Part shown: piece by piece, positions 1 to 11,967 of the stretch
Layout of the letters: each line of letters opens with the position of its first letter
Position numbering within the stretch: the first letter of the stretch is position 1
Assembly (NCBI GenBank): GCA_001792895.1
Contig: MARA01000043.1
Span: 1-64,000 of the forward strand
Direction of reading: 5' to 3'
Origin: Lentinus brumalis
Lineage: Eukaryota > Basidiomycota > Agaricomycetes > Polyporales > Polyporaceae
Length of the DNA stretch: 64,000 bases
Made by a program: the position numbers and the translations under genes
The notes under the pieces: generated by a model
Database searches by the model: none
Seen by the model: the letters and a program-made list of their open reading frames with translations, nothing else
What the model was told of the DNA's origin: nothing

Positions 1-419
1 TCATGCAGATGTGTGATTGAATATCTGTGAGCACAGCTCAGCCAGCGGCGAAGCTACGTAGTAGTGTGAGCCACAGGCTCATTTTCGGGGCAAAGCCACG
101 GGTAATAAACTAGTCATATTGAAGCCACGGGCTGTCTTACTGTAACGGGTGAGATTTGGCTCGCTGCTCACTGTGCTTACAATTACTTACCGGAACCGGT
201 TGGGCGCTTGTGACCGGCGTGTATATTGGCACATACAACACCGTTCGTTAATGTTCCGCCTCTGTGGTAATTCCATTAAGTTTACTGTTAAGCCGGAGGT
301 TACTACGAGAGGCGCTCTCGCAGCGGTCAGCCGCTCCACGGCCCGGGACGAACTTATCCAAGGCATTACGAGCGGGAGAGTGCTACAAATCACACACGTA
401 CAGCACGATTGTACATCGC

Positions 420-1000
420 GAGCGGGCGCCCGCTCGTCGTCGGCCCTAGTAGACACCGTCTGTATCGTCCGAGGCAGTCGAAAGTCATACAGAGCACGTC
501 GTGACGACCCATCTACATCTTTGAAGAGACGTTTCGAGCGGCCGACCGCTCACGAACAAGGATCGGTCGTGTATCTCCTGCTGCTCGCGACGCACCGCGC
601 GATACGAGCAAAGAGGTCCCTGATACGGCTCCTGTCCTACCGACGCTACGTTTCGAGCGGCCGACCGCTCACGAACCAGGATCGGCCGTGTATCTCCTGC
701 TGCTCGCGACGCACCGCGCGATACGAGCAAAGAGGTCCCTGATGCGGCCCTGTCCTACCGACCCTACGTTTCGAGCGGCCGACGCTCACGAACAGAGATC
801 GATCACGTATCTCCGCCGCTCGCGACGCACCGCAGGGTGAGCGGGCAACCGTCATAATGAGGTGCTGCGGCCCCGCGTAAGTAGCCATTGAGCGGTCGGC
901 CGCTCATCGTCAGATGTGCTTGGAGTGATTCCAAGTGTATCACTTATTCCCTATCACTTATTCCCTATCACTGCTCCGGAGCGGTCGACCGCTCACAAGC
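420..1000. repeat. Palindrome cluster with ~116-bp repeat units upstream of the first BAH gene
   Basis: Six copies of the 16-bp palindrome family are visible, for example near 421 (GAGCGGGCGCCCGCTC), 535, 654, 772 (one base short), 890 and 979 (GAGCGGTCGACCGCTC). Those at 535, 654 and 772 lie in three degenerate tandem units of about 116 bp, which also carry the box TATCTCCTGCTGCTCGCGA (572-590, 691-709). No credible gene is seen in positions 1-1236. The open frames there are GC-rich read-throughs of the repeats. Confidence 0.85.
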
Positions 1001-1125
1001 CTGTGTGCACGAGAGCGGGCCCGTAATTGCCTGCTACAATGTGACGGGTGATTGCCTTATATAGGTGACATGGTGCTCGAGGCCAGGTGAAGGGTGCAGC
1101 TGCGGCAGCCTGGTGTCCCTGCAGG

Positions 1126-1236
1126 GTCGGCGCCAGCGTATAAGTGCGCCATGCAGCGCGCTGTCTCCTCAGACTCTCGTCTCTGTCTCCTCTCCCTCGC
1201 GAACCTCTGCTTCCATCTTAACTCGTCCACATCAAG
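1126..1236 (+). promoter_or_regulatory. Core promoter of BAH paralogue A
   Basis: A TATAAG box at 1139-1144 lies about 95 bp before the start codon and is followed by a pyrimidine-rich CTCTCGTCTC tract. The same layout (GCGCCAG, TATAA, GACTCTCGTCTC) is found before paralogue B at 4119-4223, so the promoter was duplicated with the gene. Function is inferred from conservation and position. Confidence 0.55.
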
Positions 1237-2681
1237 ATGTCGGAATCGTCGAACAACCGACTCACCATCCGCCTGCCGGCCACTCGCTCATCCAGCGTCA
1301 TGTCAACGTCGATGGCAACGTCCGCAGCGACCGTCATGTACGAACCCGATGAGGAGCAGCGCGCCCACGATGCCAAATTGGACGAGCGCGTCGGCCCCCG
1401 CGACGAAATTTCCTCGTCCTTGGGGGAGAACGCGGTCCCCATGCTCGTCCCCCACACGCGTAAGTGTACCTCACGCCGCTATCTGCGCGCCGCTCGCTGA
1501 CACCCGCGCCCTCAGATCCCGGAGGATTCGTGATTGAGACAGGCGGCCTGTGCGTACCATCTCACTGCGCCCGTTGCATGCGCTCCGTGCTGACCAAAGT
1601 TTCGGTTTTCCAGAGTCCGCGTGCGCGGACCCAGGCACCCGCGGACACTACACGTCGTCAACTACGACGCGATCGTCGTCGAGCAGCTCGAGAGCAGGAG
1701 CGAGCGCAAGGTGAGTGTGTCGCGAGCCGTAGCCGCGGTGGAATGTACTTACCTTGTCGCCCCAACAGCCCCTCGTCAAAGTACGCTCGTTGTATTCGTA
1801 CGAAGACCTCGAGACGGCGTACATCAGCCCGAAGTCGCGGCACCCCAGCATCATCCGACTGGTGCAGGGCAAGAAGCAAGTCGTCCTTGGAGATTTCGAC
1901 GAGATAGTCCTCCTAGAGAACATCATCGCCCCCCTCACCGACATCGCGCGCGTCCGCCTCGACGGCGTCAACCTGCCGTTCCTCACTCCCAGCGCAAGGT
2001 GGATCCGCGAAGACGTCACCGTCGCCCAGGCCAACAAGGTCAGGAATTGCGTCCTTTTGGGCGTCGACGACGTGAGTCTCTTCATTTTTTCGTGCGAAAC
2101 TAACCGTTCTCATAATTGATTCGGTCTTTGCAGCAAGGCGTCGCGTGCTGCAGCAGCGAGCATTGCACCTCCGGGACGTTCTACTACCCGGAGGAGCAGC
2201 CGCTCCGCTACTGCACGCACTGCGAGCGGTGGTACCATGTCCGCTGCATGCGGCAGATCGGTACCGTCGCCAGCATCCGCTCTCTCACCTACGCCCAGGG
2301 CTCCGAGCCGCCGAGCTGGATCGTTTGGAAGGCCCCCGCTAGTACCCCATCTCACGTCGCGAGCGACCTCGAACACCTCGTCACCCTCCCCATTCAGCGT
2401 GGATACCTTCTCGGACCCCCCGGTGCCCACCCGCTGCTGTCCTTCGAGATGTTTAGCATCGCGTTACGGCACGCGGTGAAGTCTCGTCGTTTCAAGGCGC
2501 CCACGACGACCACCGAGGCGGAGGTCGTCCTGCAGACTCTGCTCAAGACGACACTGCTGAGAACAACGATCTCAGCCTCCGCGAGGCGACCGCGGCCCTC
2601 CACTGGCTCGCGCGCGTGCCGATGGGGCAGCGGGCGATCTACGAGTGCCCCCGCCGCACCACCATCTTCTTTGAACCGTAA
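1237..2681 (+). CDS. BAH-like/zinc-finger protein, paralogue A (frame broken near its end)
   Basis: Five exons fit GT-AG rules: 1237-1459, 1516-1549, 1614-1710, 1769-2071 and 2134-2681. Exon 4 encodes a BAH-like fold (VKVRSLYSYEDL, GDFDEIVLLENI, RWIREDV). Exon 5 begins with a PHD-like finger, C-x4-C...YCTHC-x2-WYH-x2-C, followed by the family motif LVTLPIQRGY. BAH and PHD modules usually read chromatin, so a nuclear role is likely but inferred. Closest to paralogue B. Exon 5 is one base short near 2557 (CTGCT/GAG), so the literal frame runs to 2760, while the frame homologous to B continues to the TAA at 2679-2681 and restores the C-terminal IYECPRR motif. With that base the protein would be about 401 aa. 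The break is either sequencing error or recent decay. Confidence 0.8.
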
Positions 2682-2879
2682 CGGACCGACGAATGTATGT
2701 ACGCAAATGGTATCGCATGTATGTAGTTATAATGTACCAAAATGCTGCCGCTCGATCTGACGATGATAAGTAATAGTTCTCGAGTAACCTGTCAATGGAA
2801 ATGCATAGCACGAGTCTGATATCGCCTCGCGAGAGAGTGACAATGCGGAGGAACGGGGCGGATTATACGAAGGATGCTG

Positions 2880-3665
2880 TCGAGCGGACGTCCGCTCGCC
2901 AGCGTACATAGGGAATGTTTCTATCGCTGCTCGGTACGCCGCACACGATGCGACCAAATCTCACACCGACACTACGCCGGGGCCTTCGACACTACGTTCT
3001 GAGCGGCCGCCCGCTCAGAAACGTACTTCAGCCATCTATCTCCCGCTGCTCGCGACACGCTGTCGGACACGAGCTCGGCACACCAGCCCATCGCACATTC
3101 GCCGTCGATGCTACGTTCTGAGCGGCCGCCCGCTCAGAAGCGTACTTCAGCCATCTATCTCCCGCTGCTCGCGACACGCTGCGGACACGAGCTCGGCACA
3201 CCAGCCCATCGCACATTCGCCGTCGATGCTACGTTCTGAGCGGCCGCCCGCTCAGAAGCGTACTTCAGCCATCTATCTCCCGCTGCTCGCGACACGCTGT
3301 CGGACACGAGCTCGGCACACCAGCCCATCGCACATTCGCCGTCGATGCTACGTTCTGAGCGGCCGCCCGCTCAGAAGCGTACTTCAGCCATCTATCTCCC
3401 GCTGCTCGCGACACGCTGTCGGACACGAGCTCGGCACACCAGCCCATCGCACATTCGCCGTCGATGCTACGTTCTGAGCGGCCGCCCGCTCAGAAACGTA
3501 CTTCAGCCATCTATCTCCCGCTGCTCGCGACACGCTGTCGGACCCGAGCTCGGCACACCACCACACCGCACATTCACCGTCGATGCTACGTTCTGAGCGG
3601 TCGCCCGCCCACAAACGCACATCGGTCGCATATCTCCCGCTGCTCGCGACACGGTGCCGACCCTA
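2880..3665. repeat. 119-bp tandem array with palindrome, ~5.5 units
   Basis: Near-identical units of about 119 bp start around 2992, 3111, 3229, 3348, 3467 and 3586. Each holds GAGCGGCCGCCCGCTC about 40 bp before TATCTCCCGCTGCTCGCGA. A single palindrome (GAGCGGACGTCCGCTC) precedes the array near 2882, and two more lie near 3867 and 3954. The rest of 2682-4120 contains no gene that I can support. Confidence 0.9.
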
Positions 3666-4118
3666 GGCTGTGTGTCCTCTAATGCCGTGCGCGTACCTGA
3701 GATCCAATGACCTGACTCGTTATTTGGTTCGTTATCTCCAGCTCTTCACGCCATGCCCTTAGATGAGTGGTTAGCGAGCAGCCGCATAGCTGCCCGACTA
3801 CCCGGCCACAGGGGTTTGCGGGCAGGTGCCCTCTGAGAACACAAACATACAGAGCAATTCCACAACGCGGGCGGTCGCCCGCTCGTAGTGGACCGCGTTA
3901 ACACCGGTAGTATTCTTAGACGTATCTCTCTGTGGGGGCGATCACTGCTTCCGAGCGGTCGCCCGCTCGGAGTGCCGTGTATCTGGGAATGCACAGCAAG
4001 GCACGGGAATTCCCTTCCAGCGACAGTGTGACGAGTATATCCCTAGTATAGTCGATTGGGTTCACGAAGCCAAGTGAAGACTACCTTGCTGGGTCCCCTC
4101 GGGCCTTCCAGGGGGAGC

Positions 4119-4223
4119 GCCAGTCTATAAATGCGTGGGCGCAGTGCTGCCTCCTCCGACTCTCGTCTCTTTCTCCTCTCACTCGCGACTCGGTCGTTGC
4201 ATCTCAAGTCCTCCCGCGCCACC
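4119..4223 (+). promoter_or_regulatory. Core promoter of BAH paralogue B
   Basis: TATAAA at 4126-4131 lies about 95 bp before the ATG, with the same pyrimidine-rich segment as paralogue A. The start codon context is CACCATGTC, a good eukaryotic initiation context. Confidence 0.55.
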
Positions 4224-5636
4224 ATGTCCCGATCCTCGAACAGTCCCCTCACCATCCGCGTGCCTGCTTCGCGCGCATCCAGCTCGGTCTCTTACCCTGC
4301 CGATTACGATCCCGAGGAAGAGCAGCGCGAAATCGACGCCAAATTGGACGAACACGTCGGTGTCCGGGACGAGGTCTCTGCAAAGATGAAGCAGAACGCG
4401 GTGCGCGCCCCCGTGCCCCACACACGTACGTCGCCGCCGCGCTGGTGTTTACATGACAGCGCTCACACCTAACCGCGACAGACGCGCATGGATACGTGCT
4501 TGAGGTCGGAACGCTGTGCGTTCCTCTGCGTAGTTCTCGAGCGCGGGCAATGTGAGCTTACGCCCCGAATTTCCAGGGTCCGTGTGCGGGGTGCTAGGCA
4601 CTCGCGCACGCTCCATGTCGTCAACTACGACGCGATGGTCACGGAGGTCCTCGAGAGCAGATTCTATCGCAAGGTGAGCCTCAGTTCGATCCCACCCTGC
4701 GTTTCGATTGCTAATAAATCGGGCGCATCAGGCCCTCGTCAAAGTGCGGGCGTTATACTCGCGAGAGGACCTCGACACGCCGTACCTCGCTCTCAGCTCG
4801 CGGAACCCGAACACCATTCCCCTGGTCCAGGGCAGGCACCAGGTCGTCCTCGGAGACTACGATGATATCATCTTCATCGAGAACATTATCGCCCCACTGA
4901 CGGACGTCGCACGCGTCACCCTCGATGGCACCACTCTCCCCATCCTCACCCACAACGCGCGATGGATTCGCGAAGATGTCTGCGTTGCCCAGGGCCCGAA
5001 GGTGCAAGGATCCATTCTTTTCGCCATCGACAAGGTGAGTAACTCCCGACATCCGTGCTTGATTGATAGCACTGACCGGTTTTCACTTTGCAGCAAGGCC
5101 TCGCGTGCTGCAGCAGCGACCGCTGCGTCTCCGGGAGGTTGTACTACCCGGAAGAGCAGCAGCTCCGCTACTGTACCCACTGCCCGCGGTGGTACCACAT
5201 CCGCTGCATGCGGCAGGTCGGTACCGTCGCCAGCATCCGCGCGGCGACGTACGCCCCAGGCTCCGAACCTCCCAGTTGGATCATGTGGAGGGCCCCCGCG
5301 AACACCCCGCCGCACGTCGCCAACTACCTCGAGAGCCTCGTCACGTTGCCGATTCAGCGCGGGTACCTCGCGGGACCCCCCGGCGCGCACCCGCTTTTTT
5401 CGCTCCAGACGTTCACCATCGCCCTACGCCAGGCCGTGCGGTCCCACCGCTTCCAGGCCCCGGCCTCCCCCGGCGAGGCCGAACTCATGCTGCAGAATGT
5501 CCTGAAGTCGAACCTGCTTGAGAACCACGAGCCAAGTCTCCGCGAGGCCACCGCCGCCATCCATTGGCTGGCGCACATCCCGATGAGCGAGCGGGCCATC
5601 TACCAGTGCCCCCGCCGCGACCATCACGTTCTCTGA
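4224..5636 (+). CDS. BAH-like/zinc-finger protein, paralogue B (intact)
   Basis: This is the clearest intact member. Exons 4224-4425, 4482-4515, 4577-4673, 4732-5034 and 5094-5636 join in frame to give 392 aa. Exons 2 (34 bp), 3 (97 bp) and 4 (303 bp) are the same lengths as in A. Domain order: acidic N-terminus (DPEEEQ); BAH-like core at about residues 112-211 (VKVRALYSREDLDT, GDYDDIIFIENIIAPL, RWIREDV); PHD-like finger at about 215-250 (CCSSDRC...YCTHC-x2-WYHIRC); LVTLPIQRGY; C-terminal YQCPRRDHH, whose Cys and His could complete a zinc site. Family knowledge suggests chromatin association; no function is demonstrated. Palindrome arrays lie on both sides. Confidence 0.87.
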
Positions 5637-6500
5637 GTCGCTCGGCTTCCCTGTGTACAGGTACGCTATCAAATGTAGTTTGCGTTCAAGTTCCATAGTT
5701 GTATCTGCTCAAGCCCATGTACCCGCTCGCACGTCGTCCAATGAATTGAGTCAAAACAATGAAGTCGCTCTGACATGTGTATAAAGCCGGCCCGATGTGC
5801 CAGACTCGCCAGGTATGTTGTCGAGCGGGCGACCGCTCGCGATCGTACATGCGTCGCATCTCTCGCCGTATCTCGATGTTCTCTCTACGTGCCGCTGCAC
5901 GCGTGCGGAGAGTACCCAGATCTTGGACCGACGCCTCCATGCCTAGGTTTTGAGCGGCCGGCCGCTCGCCAATCTGCATCGGTGTCCTATGTGCGGGTGG
6001 CCGCGTCCTGAATGTAACCGCATCCTAACCCCTCGCGAGCCCGGAGTCGTGTAGAATCTGTTGCTCGCAATGCACTACTTGCCGCATGCGATGCGCACCC
6101 GGATACCTCATCTACGCGTGCGAGGCGACGTTCTGAGCGGCCGACCGCTCGCGAACGTGGTTCAGTATTCCATCTCCATCTCCGTCTGCTCGCGATCAGC
6201 CATTGGACATACTCTGCGGGCAGACACCGCACTTGCACTCCCTTATGACTACTCACATGTTGTCCGCAGGAATGTACCTCCTCTTGTCTGGGCTCGCGGG
6301 TTCGTGCACGGCTAGCGAATAGCTCCCGTCCGGCCTACCGCGATCGAGATTGTCTTTCATGAGCGCGCAGCGGACCTGAGTGGCTGACGTCTCGCCCGAG
6401 CTTCGCTCAAAATTTCCACGGGACTCCCGCCCCGCCGCCGCCGCTCTTCGCGTCCATCGAACTCATCTGGAACGACCCCAACGCAGAGCCCGCGCGCATC
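5637..6500. repeat. Spacer with three palindromes, no gene
   Basis: Palindromes of the GAGCGG-NCGN-CCGCTC family lie near 5822 (GAGCGGGCGACCGCTC), 5953 (GAGCGGCCGGCCGCTC) and 6136 (GAGCGGCCGACCGCTC). No open frame with coding character is seen before the start of paralogue C. Confidence 0.75.
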
Positions 6501-7878
6501 ATGAAGAGCTCCGGCGCACCCAAGCGTGTTCGCACATACAATACCAACCTGCGCATCGCCACTGACGCGCATCGACGCGCAAGGGTGAAAAGCGACGCAG
6601 AGCGTCGCGCGGTTCAACAACGCCTCCATGGGCACCGGGTCGACGAGATCAACGTTCAAGGTGAGTCATTGCGAATACTGTTCCGCATCCCACGCATCCT
6701 CAGCATTTTCTGGCAGCATCATGCGGGGCCCAGGTTTCCGTGCGGCAGGGACAATGGTAGCCTCCATCCGCGCGTCACTCACAGCGTGATACTCACATTT
6801 CACAGCCTTCGCATCCTATTGCGACGCTCACAGACGATAGGAACCCTCATGTCCTGGATAGGAGAGGTCGATGAGATAAACCAGGACGCAGAAGATCACG
6901 ACGTACGTCCTCATCTCGCGCGCAGTGAGACTCATCGTCGCTAACTGTAGTGTCCTCTGTGCCGTAGGTATACTATGTTGTGCTCCGCGTCCTCTATACT
7001 GCACGGGACCTGTCACTAGGCGTACAGTATACGGAGCACGCCGCGGGGGACGCTGCTGCCCTCACAGGCAAAAAGCAGTTGATTCGCAGCAATGCGATGG
7101 TTCGCTGCTACTCCACCGATATTCTCGAAGTCATTCACGTCGCACGCATGACTCTCGACGCCGCCAACTTCCCCTTCGTTGACCCTACTCAGTTCTGGCT
7201 CCGCGAAGACATTGCCGTCAACACGGCGAACGAGAAACCTCTCTCCGACGAGCCTGTCGCTATTCAGGTGAGCCCGCGCCATCCCGCACAAGGAGATGAC
7301 CAACTTCATCGCTCTACATAGGTCTCGCGCCGCTTCTGTCACGGAGACTGTGCAAAACAAGGGCTCTATCTCCCGGAGAGAGAGACGGCCCGTTTCTGTC
7401 CAGAGTGCGCACACTGGTTCCATACTCAGTGTCTCGGCACGCCCCTCGGGACTGTCCAAGGCCTTCGCTCAGGCGACAACGGATTCAAGTTGCCCTCTTG
7501 GATCACCTGGCCCGGCCCGCAGTGTAACCCTGCGCTGGTCGACCACACAACGGTCGGCGAGGCTGTGAGCATGATAACCTTGCCGATCGAACGCGGCAAT
7601 AACGACGGCACTCTCCCCGGGAGTCCGCAGTGGGCGGTATCATTGGAATCATTTCTGATCTCCCTTCGCAATGACCTGGTTGCAGGGAGATATGCGTTCT
7701 CGTTCGCGGAACCCAGTTGGTCCAATCACCTAGAGGACCGGCTCGCAGGGTGCGTCGTCCCCCCGGAGACGACGACACGTTGACTGCAGCGATGAGCTAC
7801 CTCAACGTAGCGACCAATAACCCCTTGTCCGAGCGTAAGGTTTATCTTTGCCCTTTCGATGACACGCACTATATCTAG
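6501..7878 (+). CDS. BAH-like/zinc-finger protein, paralogue C (one-base frame break)
   Basis: Exons 6501-6660, 6717-6756, 6806-6902 (97 bp as in A, B and D), 6968-7267 and 7322-7878. It is more divergent than A and B but aligns along its length: BAH-like LRVLYTARDLSLG...FWLREDIAV, then finger FCHGDC...FCPECAHWFHTQC, MITLPIERGN, and C-terminal VYLCPFDDTHYI. In a C6 run near 7760-7765 one base is missing, so the literal frame stops at TGA about 7783. One extra C restores the family C-terminus to the TAG at 7876-7878, giving about 384 aa. The start is the first ATG that leads into the conserved exon chain and is less certain than in A and B. Confidence 0.72.
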
Positions 7879-8034
7879 TCAACCGTTCTTGTCCTTGCGT
7901 CCTGTTGTACTTTAGTATACAATGAGATGAGATGTAACTTTCTTGCGCCTCCAAAAAATATGCAGCTCGACACGTCCTGTGCTGAACGCCTTTGAGTGCC
8001 GCATGTCACTCGTCTCGCGGGCGGTGTGTCCGTC

Positions 8035-8750
8035 GCGAGCGGTAGACCGCTCGAGCGGTGCTCCGGCGAAGGCGGGCGACATCCTCGCACCATCGCATTG
8101 CTTCAGACGGATGAGTCGTCGGGAGCGGGCGACCGCTCGACAACAGCGACAGCGTCTGTCGCGAGCGGTCGACCGCTCGCCCGATGCTTCGGCGACGGCT
8201 GGGGACTCCCTCGCCGGAATCCATTGCTTCAGACGGATGACTCGTATCGAGCGGTCGACCGCTCGAGAGAGGCTCCGGCGACGGCGGGCGACATCCTCGC
8301 ACCATCGCATTGCTTCAGACGGATGAGTCGTCGGGAGCGGGCGACCGCTCGACAACAGCGACAGCGTCCGTCGCGAGCGGTCGACCGCTCGCCGGATGCT
8401 TCGGCGACGGCTGGGGACTCCCTCGCCGGAATCCATTGCTTCAGACGGATGACTCGTATCGAGCGGTCGACCGCTCGAGAGATGCTCCGGCGACGGCGGG
8501 CGACATCCTCGCACCATCGCATTGCTTCAGACGGATGAGTCGTCGGGAGCGGGCGACCGCTCGACAACAGCGACAGCGTCCGTCGCGAGCGGTCGACCGC
8601 TCGCCCGATGCTCCGGCGACGACTGGGGACTCCCTCGCCGGAATCCATTGCTGCAGACGGATGAGCGGTCGACCGCTCGAGCGATGCCCCGGCGACGGTG
8701 GGCGACATCCTCGCCTCAATGCGTTGCTTCAGACAGATGACTCGTCGCGA
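8035..8750. repeat. 212-bp tandem array, ~3.3 units, with about a dozen palindromes
   Basis: The landmark GGGAGCGGGCGACCGCTC recurs at 8121, 8333 and 8545, exactly 212 bp apart. Each unit contains three palindromes (types GGGCGACC and GGTCGACC) separated by TTGCTTCAGACGGATGA segments. One unit is internally shortened near 8660. Confidence 0.92.
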
Positions 8751-9300
8751 ACAATGCCGATTCTTCCGTAGGTTGACAAGTTTATAATCAAATGCGAGGG
8801 ACCGGCAGGTACGCCCGCCCACATATCCCATGCAAACCTCGTAGGCGCCCATGGAGTTCCGGCCACTCCAGCCCGTTCTTCATGTTATCGCGATGGGCAT
8901 GAAGTGGATGAAAGTGTTACCTGGTTTAAACAGCAATGCTTCTATCACAAGTCTTTGAGCGACAGCTCAGACTTCCTTCGACATCACGGGACATCATACC
9001 AGACCCTGTACCGCTATTGAGCCTCGGTACTGCCAGTTGGCACTGCCCGGCCCCCGAATATGCCCTCTTTCCTCGCTGCTATCCTCAACTCCGCCAGCGT
9101 GTTCTGCTCTTTGCTGGAGCGGTTAGCGGTGGTGAAGGCCTCTCGACGGGACTTCCGAGGAGGATCAAACAAGTCCTGCGTCGCCAACACCGCCAGATCT
9201 CAATTCGCCAATGCTGTCGCCTTTGCCGAACTATAGATCCTATAGTCGGCGTATCACCACAGCACCAGTCGTATGGAGGTGCAGTCTGTCTGATCCTGGT
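8751..9300. other. Unassigned spacer
   Basis: No palindrome, tandem repeat or convincing gene. One plus-strand frame (8936-9448) runs 170 codons but has no intron signals, motifs or neighbouring homology. Confidence 0.5.
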
Positions 9301-9379
9301 CCTGTGCAGCTCAGACCATCCCAAAGACCTTTATTCACTGTGTCTACTGATTGTATACATGCGTAGTCCTCATTTTAAA

Positions 9380-10550
9380 GTCTTGTGTTCTCATGCGCTC
9401 CCTTGTTGTCGTCCCCACTCATGCTCGCATGTTTTCTTAGGATCATGAGCCCTGTGTAATGCTTTCTGTGTCCCGTTTTCATCTTGTACCCCACCGGGAA
9501 CCAATGATAGCCATCCTGTTAAATCTGTGCGTGCTGAGATGAGGTTCGGATGAAGTCCAGAGTTACGAAGTCCAGAAGGATGCGCACGGAGATGAGGACT
9601 TTGGGGCAAAGCTATTGAACAATGGCTTGGGGATCCACGAAGGTCTCCAATTTAGGACAGACAAGAGATCCGGATACCAGAGCAGGACAGACAAGAGATG
9701 CAGAGTTTATACCAGAGCAAGCAATGCATAAGAAGATAAGCAAGAGTTAATACCAAGCAGAAGAGTAATCAAGCCAGAGGGAAAGAGTCAAGCAGAAGTC
9801 GGAGTCAGAGGTCAGAATTCCGGTCGGAACTGAGGTCTCAGTGTGGCTACACAAAAGCTTATATAGTAAAGACTGTAAAGTCCGAGAGGCCGGAGAGGAG
9901 TAGCGAAGACATAACTAAAGGAGGTCAGGAACCATAGTCAGGTGGAAGCTAGTGATCGGCCAATACAAAGTACAGTAACTGTGGACTGGAGGCGGATACA
10001 ATCGAGGTCAGCATGGGGATGGATACAAGTGGAGTCAGAGTCAGGCAGAAAAAGAAAACACAGGCGGGTACAAGCAGGAGCAGTAAGACCAGATTCCGGG
10101 ACAAAGTAAGCAAGTAGAATGCAGAAAGGTGGTTGACAATAGAAACACTTGTAAGACGAACTGAAGTTCTGGAGTCCGATGGAGGTCTGAATGGGAGTTG
10201 GTGTCTTGGAGGCACGGGATGTAACAGCGATCGGACTATGAGAGAAGAGTGAACAGAATAGATTGAGCTGGGAGTCCTAGTTGGTGGTGTAACACGAGAT
10301 CAGGCCCGAGATCTAAGCACGACCATAAAGGTGGTCAGAAACCGGAGTCAGGCGGAAACTTATAGGTTAGGTAGAAAAGCGGTCAGGTGTGGAGATAATA
10401 GACAATAGCAACACATGTAAGACAAACGAGAGCAGTGAAGTCAGAGAGTTGGTGACTTGGAGGCATAACAGCTTTCAAGTGGGGGAGGGGTCGGCTCGAG
10501 GATAGGTCAAGCACAAGTCGAGCCCTCAGGGCGGTCCTTTAAACAGGCTC
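9380..10550 (-). mobile_element. Old dispersed repeat, LTR-like, copy 1
   Basis: Read on the minus strand this segment matches 30.1-31.4 kb on the plus strand in the same order: TTTCCACCTGACT...GGTTCCTGACCTCC, a TATATAAG/CATATAAG box, TGCTTGGT...CTCTTGCT, then TCCGGATCTCTTGTC. It is pyrimidine-rich on that strand, lower in GC than its surroundings and without coding capacity. The TATA-like box and multi-copy nature suggest a decayed LTR or another Pol II repeat. I see no clean termini or target duplication. Confidence 0.55.
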
Positions 10551-10919
10551 CTTGTTTATGGCATGGCAGCTCCTGATTTGCCTGTCAAGCCTGTGCATCA
10601 GATACAAAATGATATGCAGAATCTAAGCACTTGCCAACCATGACTTGCAGTCGTGCTGCAGTGTCCCACTCTTGAGTACGAGAACCTGCTTGCTCCCTCA
10701 GGCTCGCATACCTGGTCTCTGAAGAGAGTGTTACGTGCATTGAGAATGTTCCGTACGGGCGGGCGCTTAGCACGTAGATGCACGGATGTACAGGGCCACA
10801 TATGCGCCAGTCATGGTTCATTCGGGCATGAGACGCACGAACCCGCGGAGCGGTCAGTCGCTCGGGCAAGGCGCGGATGTCAGGAGAAGTGCACCACAAA
10901 ATGGTACTACGCCTGCTTC

Positions 10920-11700
10920 TTCGATGCTACAGTCTGAGCGGCCGGCCGCTCGCGAGAGCACATTGGTCCCGTATCTCCCGCTGCTTGCGACGCACGGCAG
11001 GACGGGTAAACAGAGCAGCGTGATACTGCGCCTAAGCCTACGACGGTATGTTCTGAGCGGTCGCCCGCCCACGAACGTATGTCGGTCAGGTATCTCCCGC
11101 CGCTCGCGACGCGGCGCCGGACGCGTGTTGAGTGTCCGGTGAAGGGTACGGGCACCATAGATGATACGCAGTGAGCGGCCGACCGCTCGCGAGAGCACAT
11201 TGGTCCCGTATCTCCCGCTGCTTGCGACGCACCGCAGGACGGGTAAACAGATCAGCGTGATACTGGGCCTACGCCTTCGACGGTACGTTCTGAGCGGTCG
11301 CCCGCCCACGAACGTATGTCGGTCAGGTATCTCCCGCCACTTGCGACACGGCGCAGGACGCGTGTTGAGTGTCCGGTGAAGGGTACGGGCACCAGAGATG
11401 ATACGCAGTGAGCGGCCGACCGCTCGCGAGAGTGCATCGCTCCCGTATCTCCCGCTGCTTGCGACGGACTGCAGGACGGGTAAACAGAGCAGCGTGATAC
11501 TTCGCCTACGCCTTCGACGGTATGTTCTGAGCGGTCGGCCGCCCACGAACGTACGTCGGTCAGGTATCTCCCGCCGCTCGCGACACGGCGCCGGACGCGT
11601 GTTGAGTGTCCGGTGAAGGGTACGGGCACCAGAGATGATACGCAGTCAGCGGCCGACCGCTCGCGAGAGTGCATCGCTCCCGTATTGTTAACGACCGCCC
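10920..11700. repeat. 237-bp tandem array, ~3.3 units
   Basis: GAGCGGCC-type palindromes recur at 10936, 11173, 11410 and, mutated, at 11647, exactly 237 bp apart. Each unit carries a second, weaker palindrome (GAGCGGTCGCCCGCCC) and two copies of a TATCTCCCGC-GCTTGCGA box. Positions 10550-10900 and 11700-11967 hold no gene that I can support. Confidence 0.9.
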
Positions 11701-11967
11701 GCTTAGCTGCCGGGGGTGTAAGGTACTTATTCAGCACAGCAGAGCCGTGCAATCACTTGGTACGCCGTACGACTGTACTGACACAAACGGCGGCTCAGGC
11801 GAGTGCAGAGCGTGCCTCAATGGGGGCTGAGAAACCCGGTGTTCTTATCGCGATGGAATGCACGTGAAACCTTATCGGATCCCGCAAGGACGCGACGAGT
11901 AAGGTCCGCGTAGGTTGTTCTATCTCCGCATCGTCTCGCTCTAGTACGAACGTCCACCTCGACTACC

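Noticed and set aside
3755..3835. tRNA-like string GATGAGTGGTTAGCGAGCAG
   Set aside because: No B box or T arm, and no acceptor pairing.
9380..10550. Full LTR retrotransposon
   Set aside because: No paired LTRs, primer-binding site or polymerase frames; only a single repeat-like segment with a TATA-like box.
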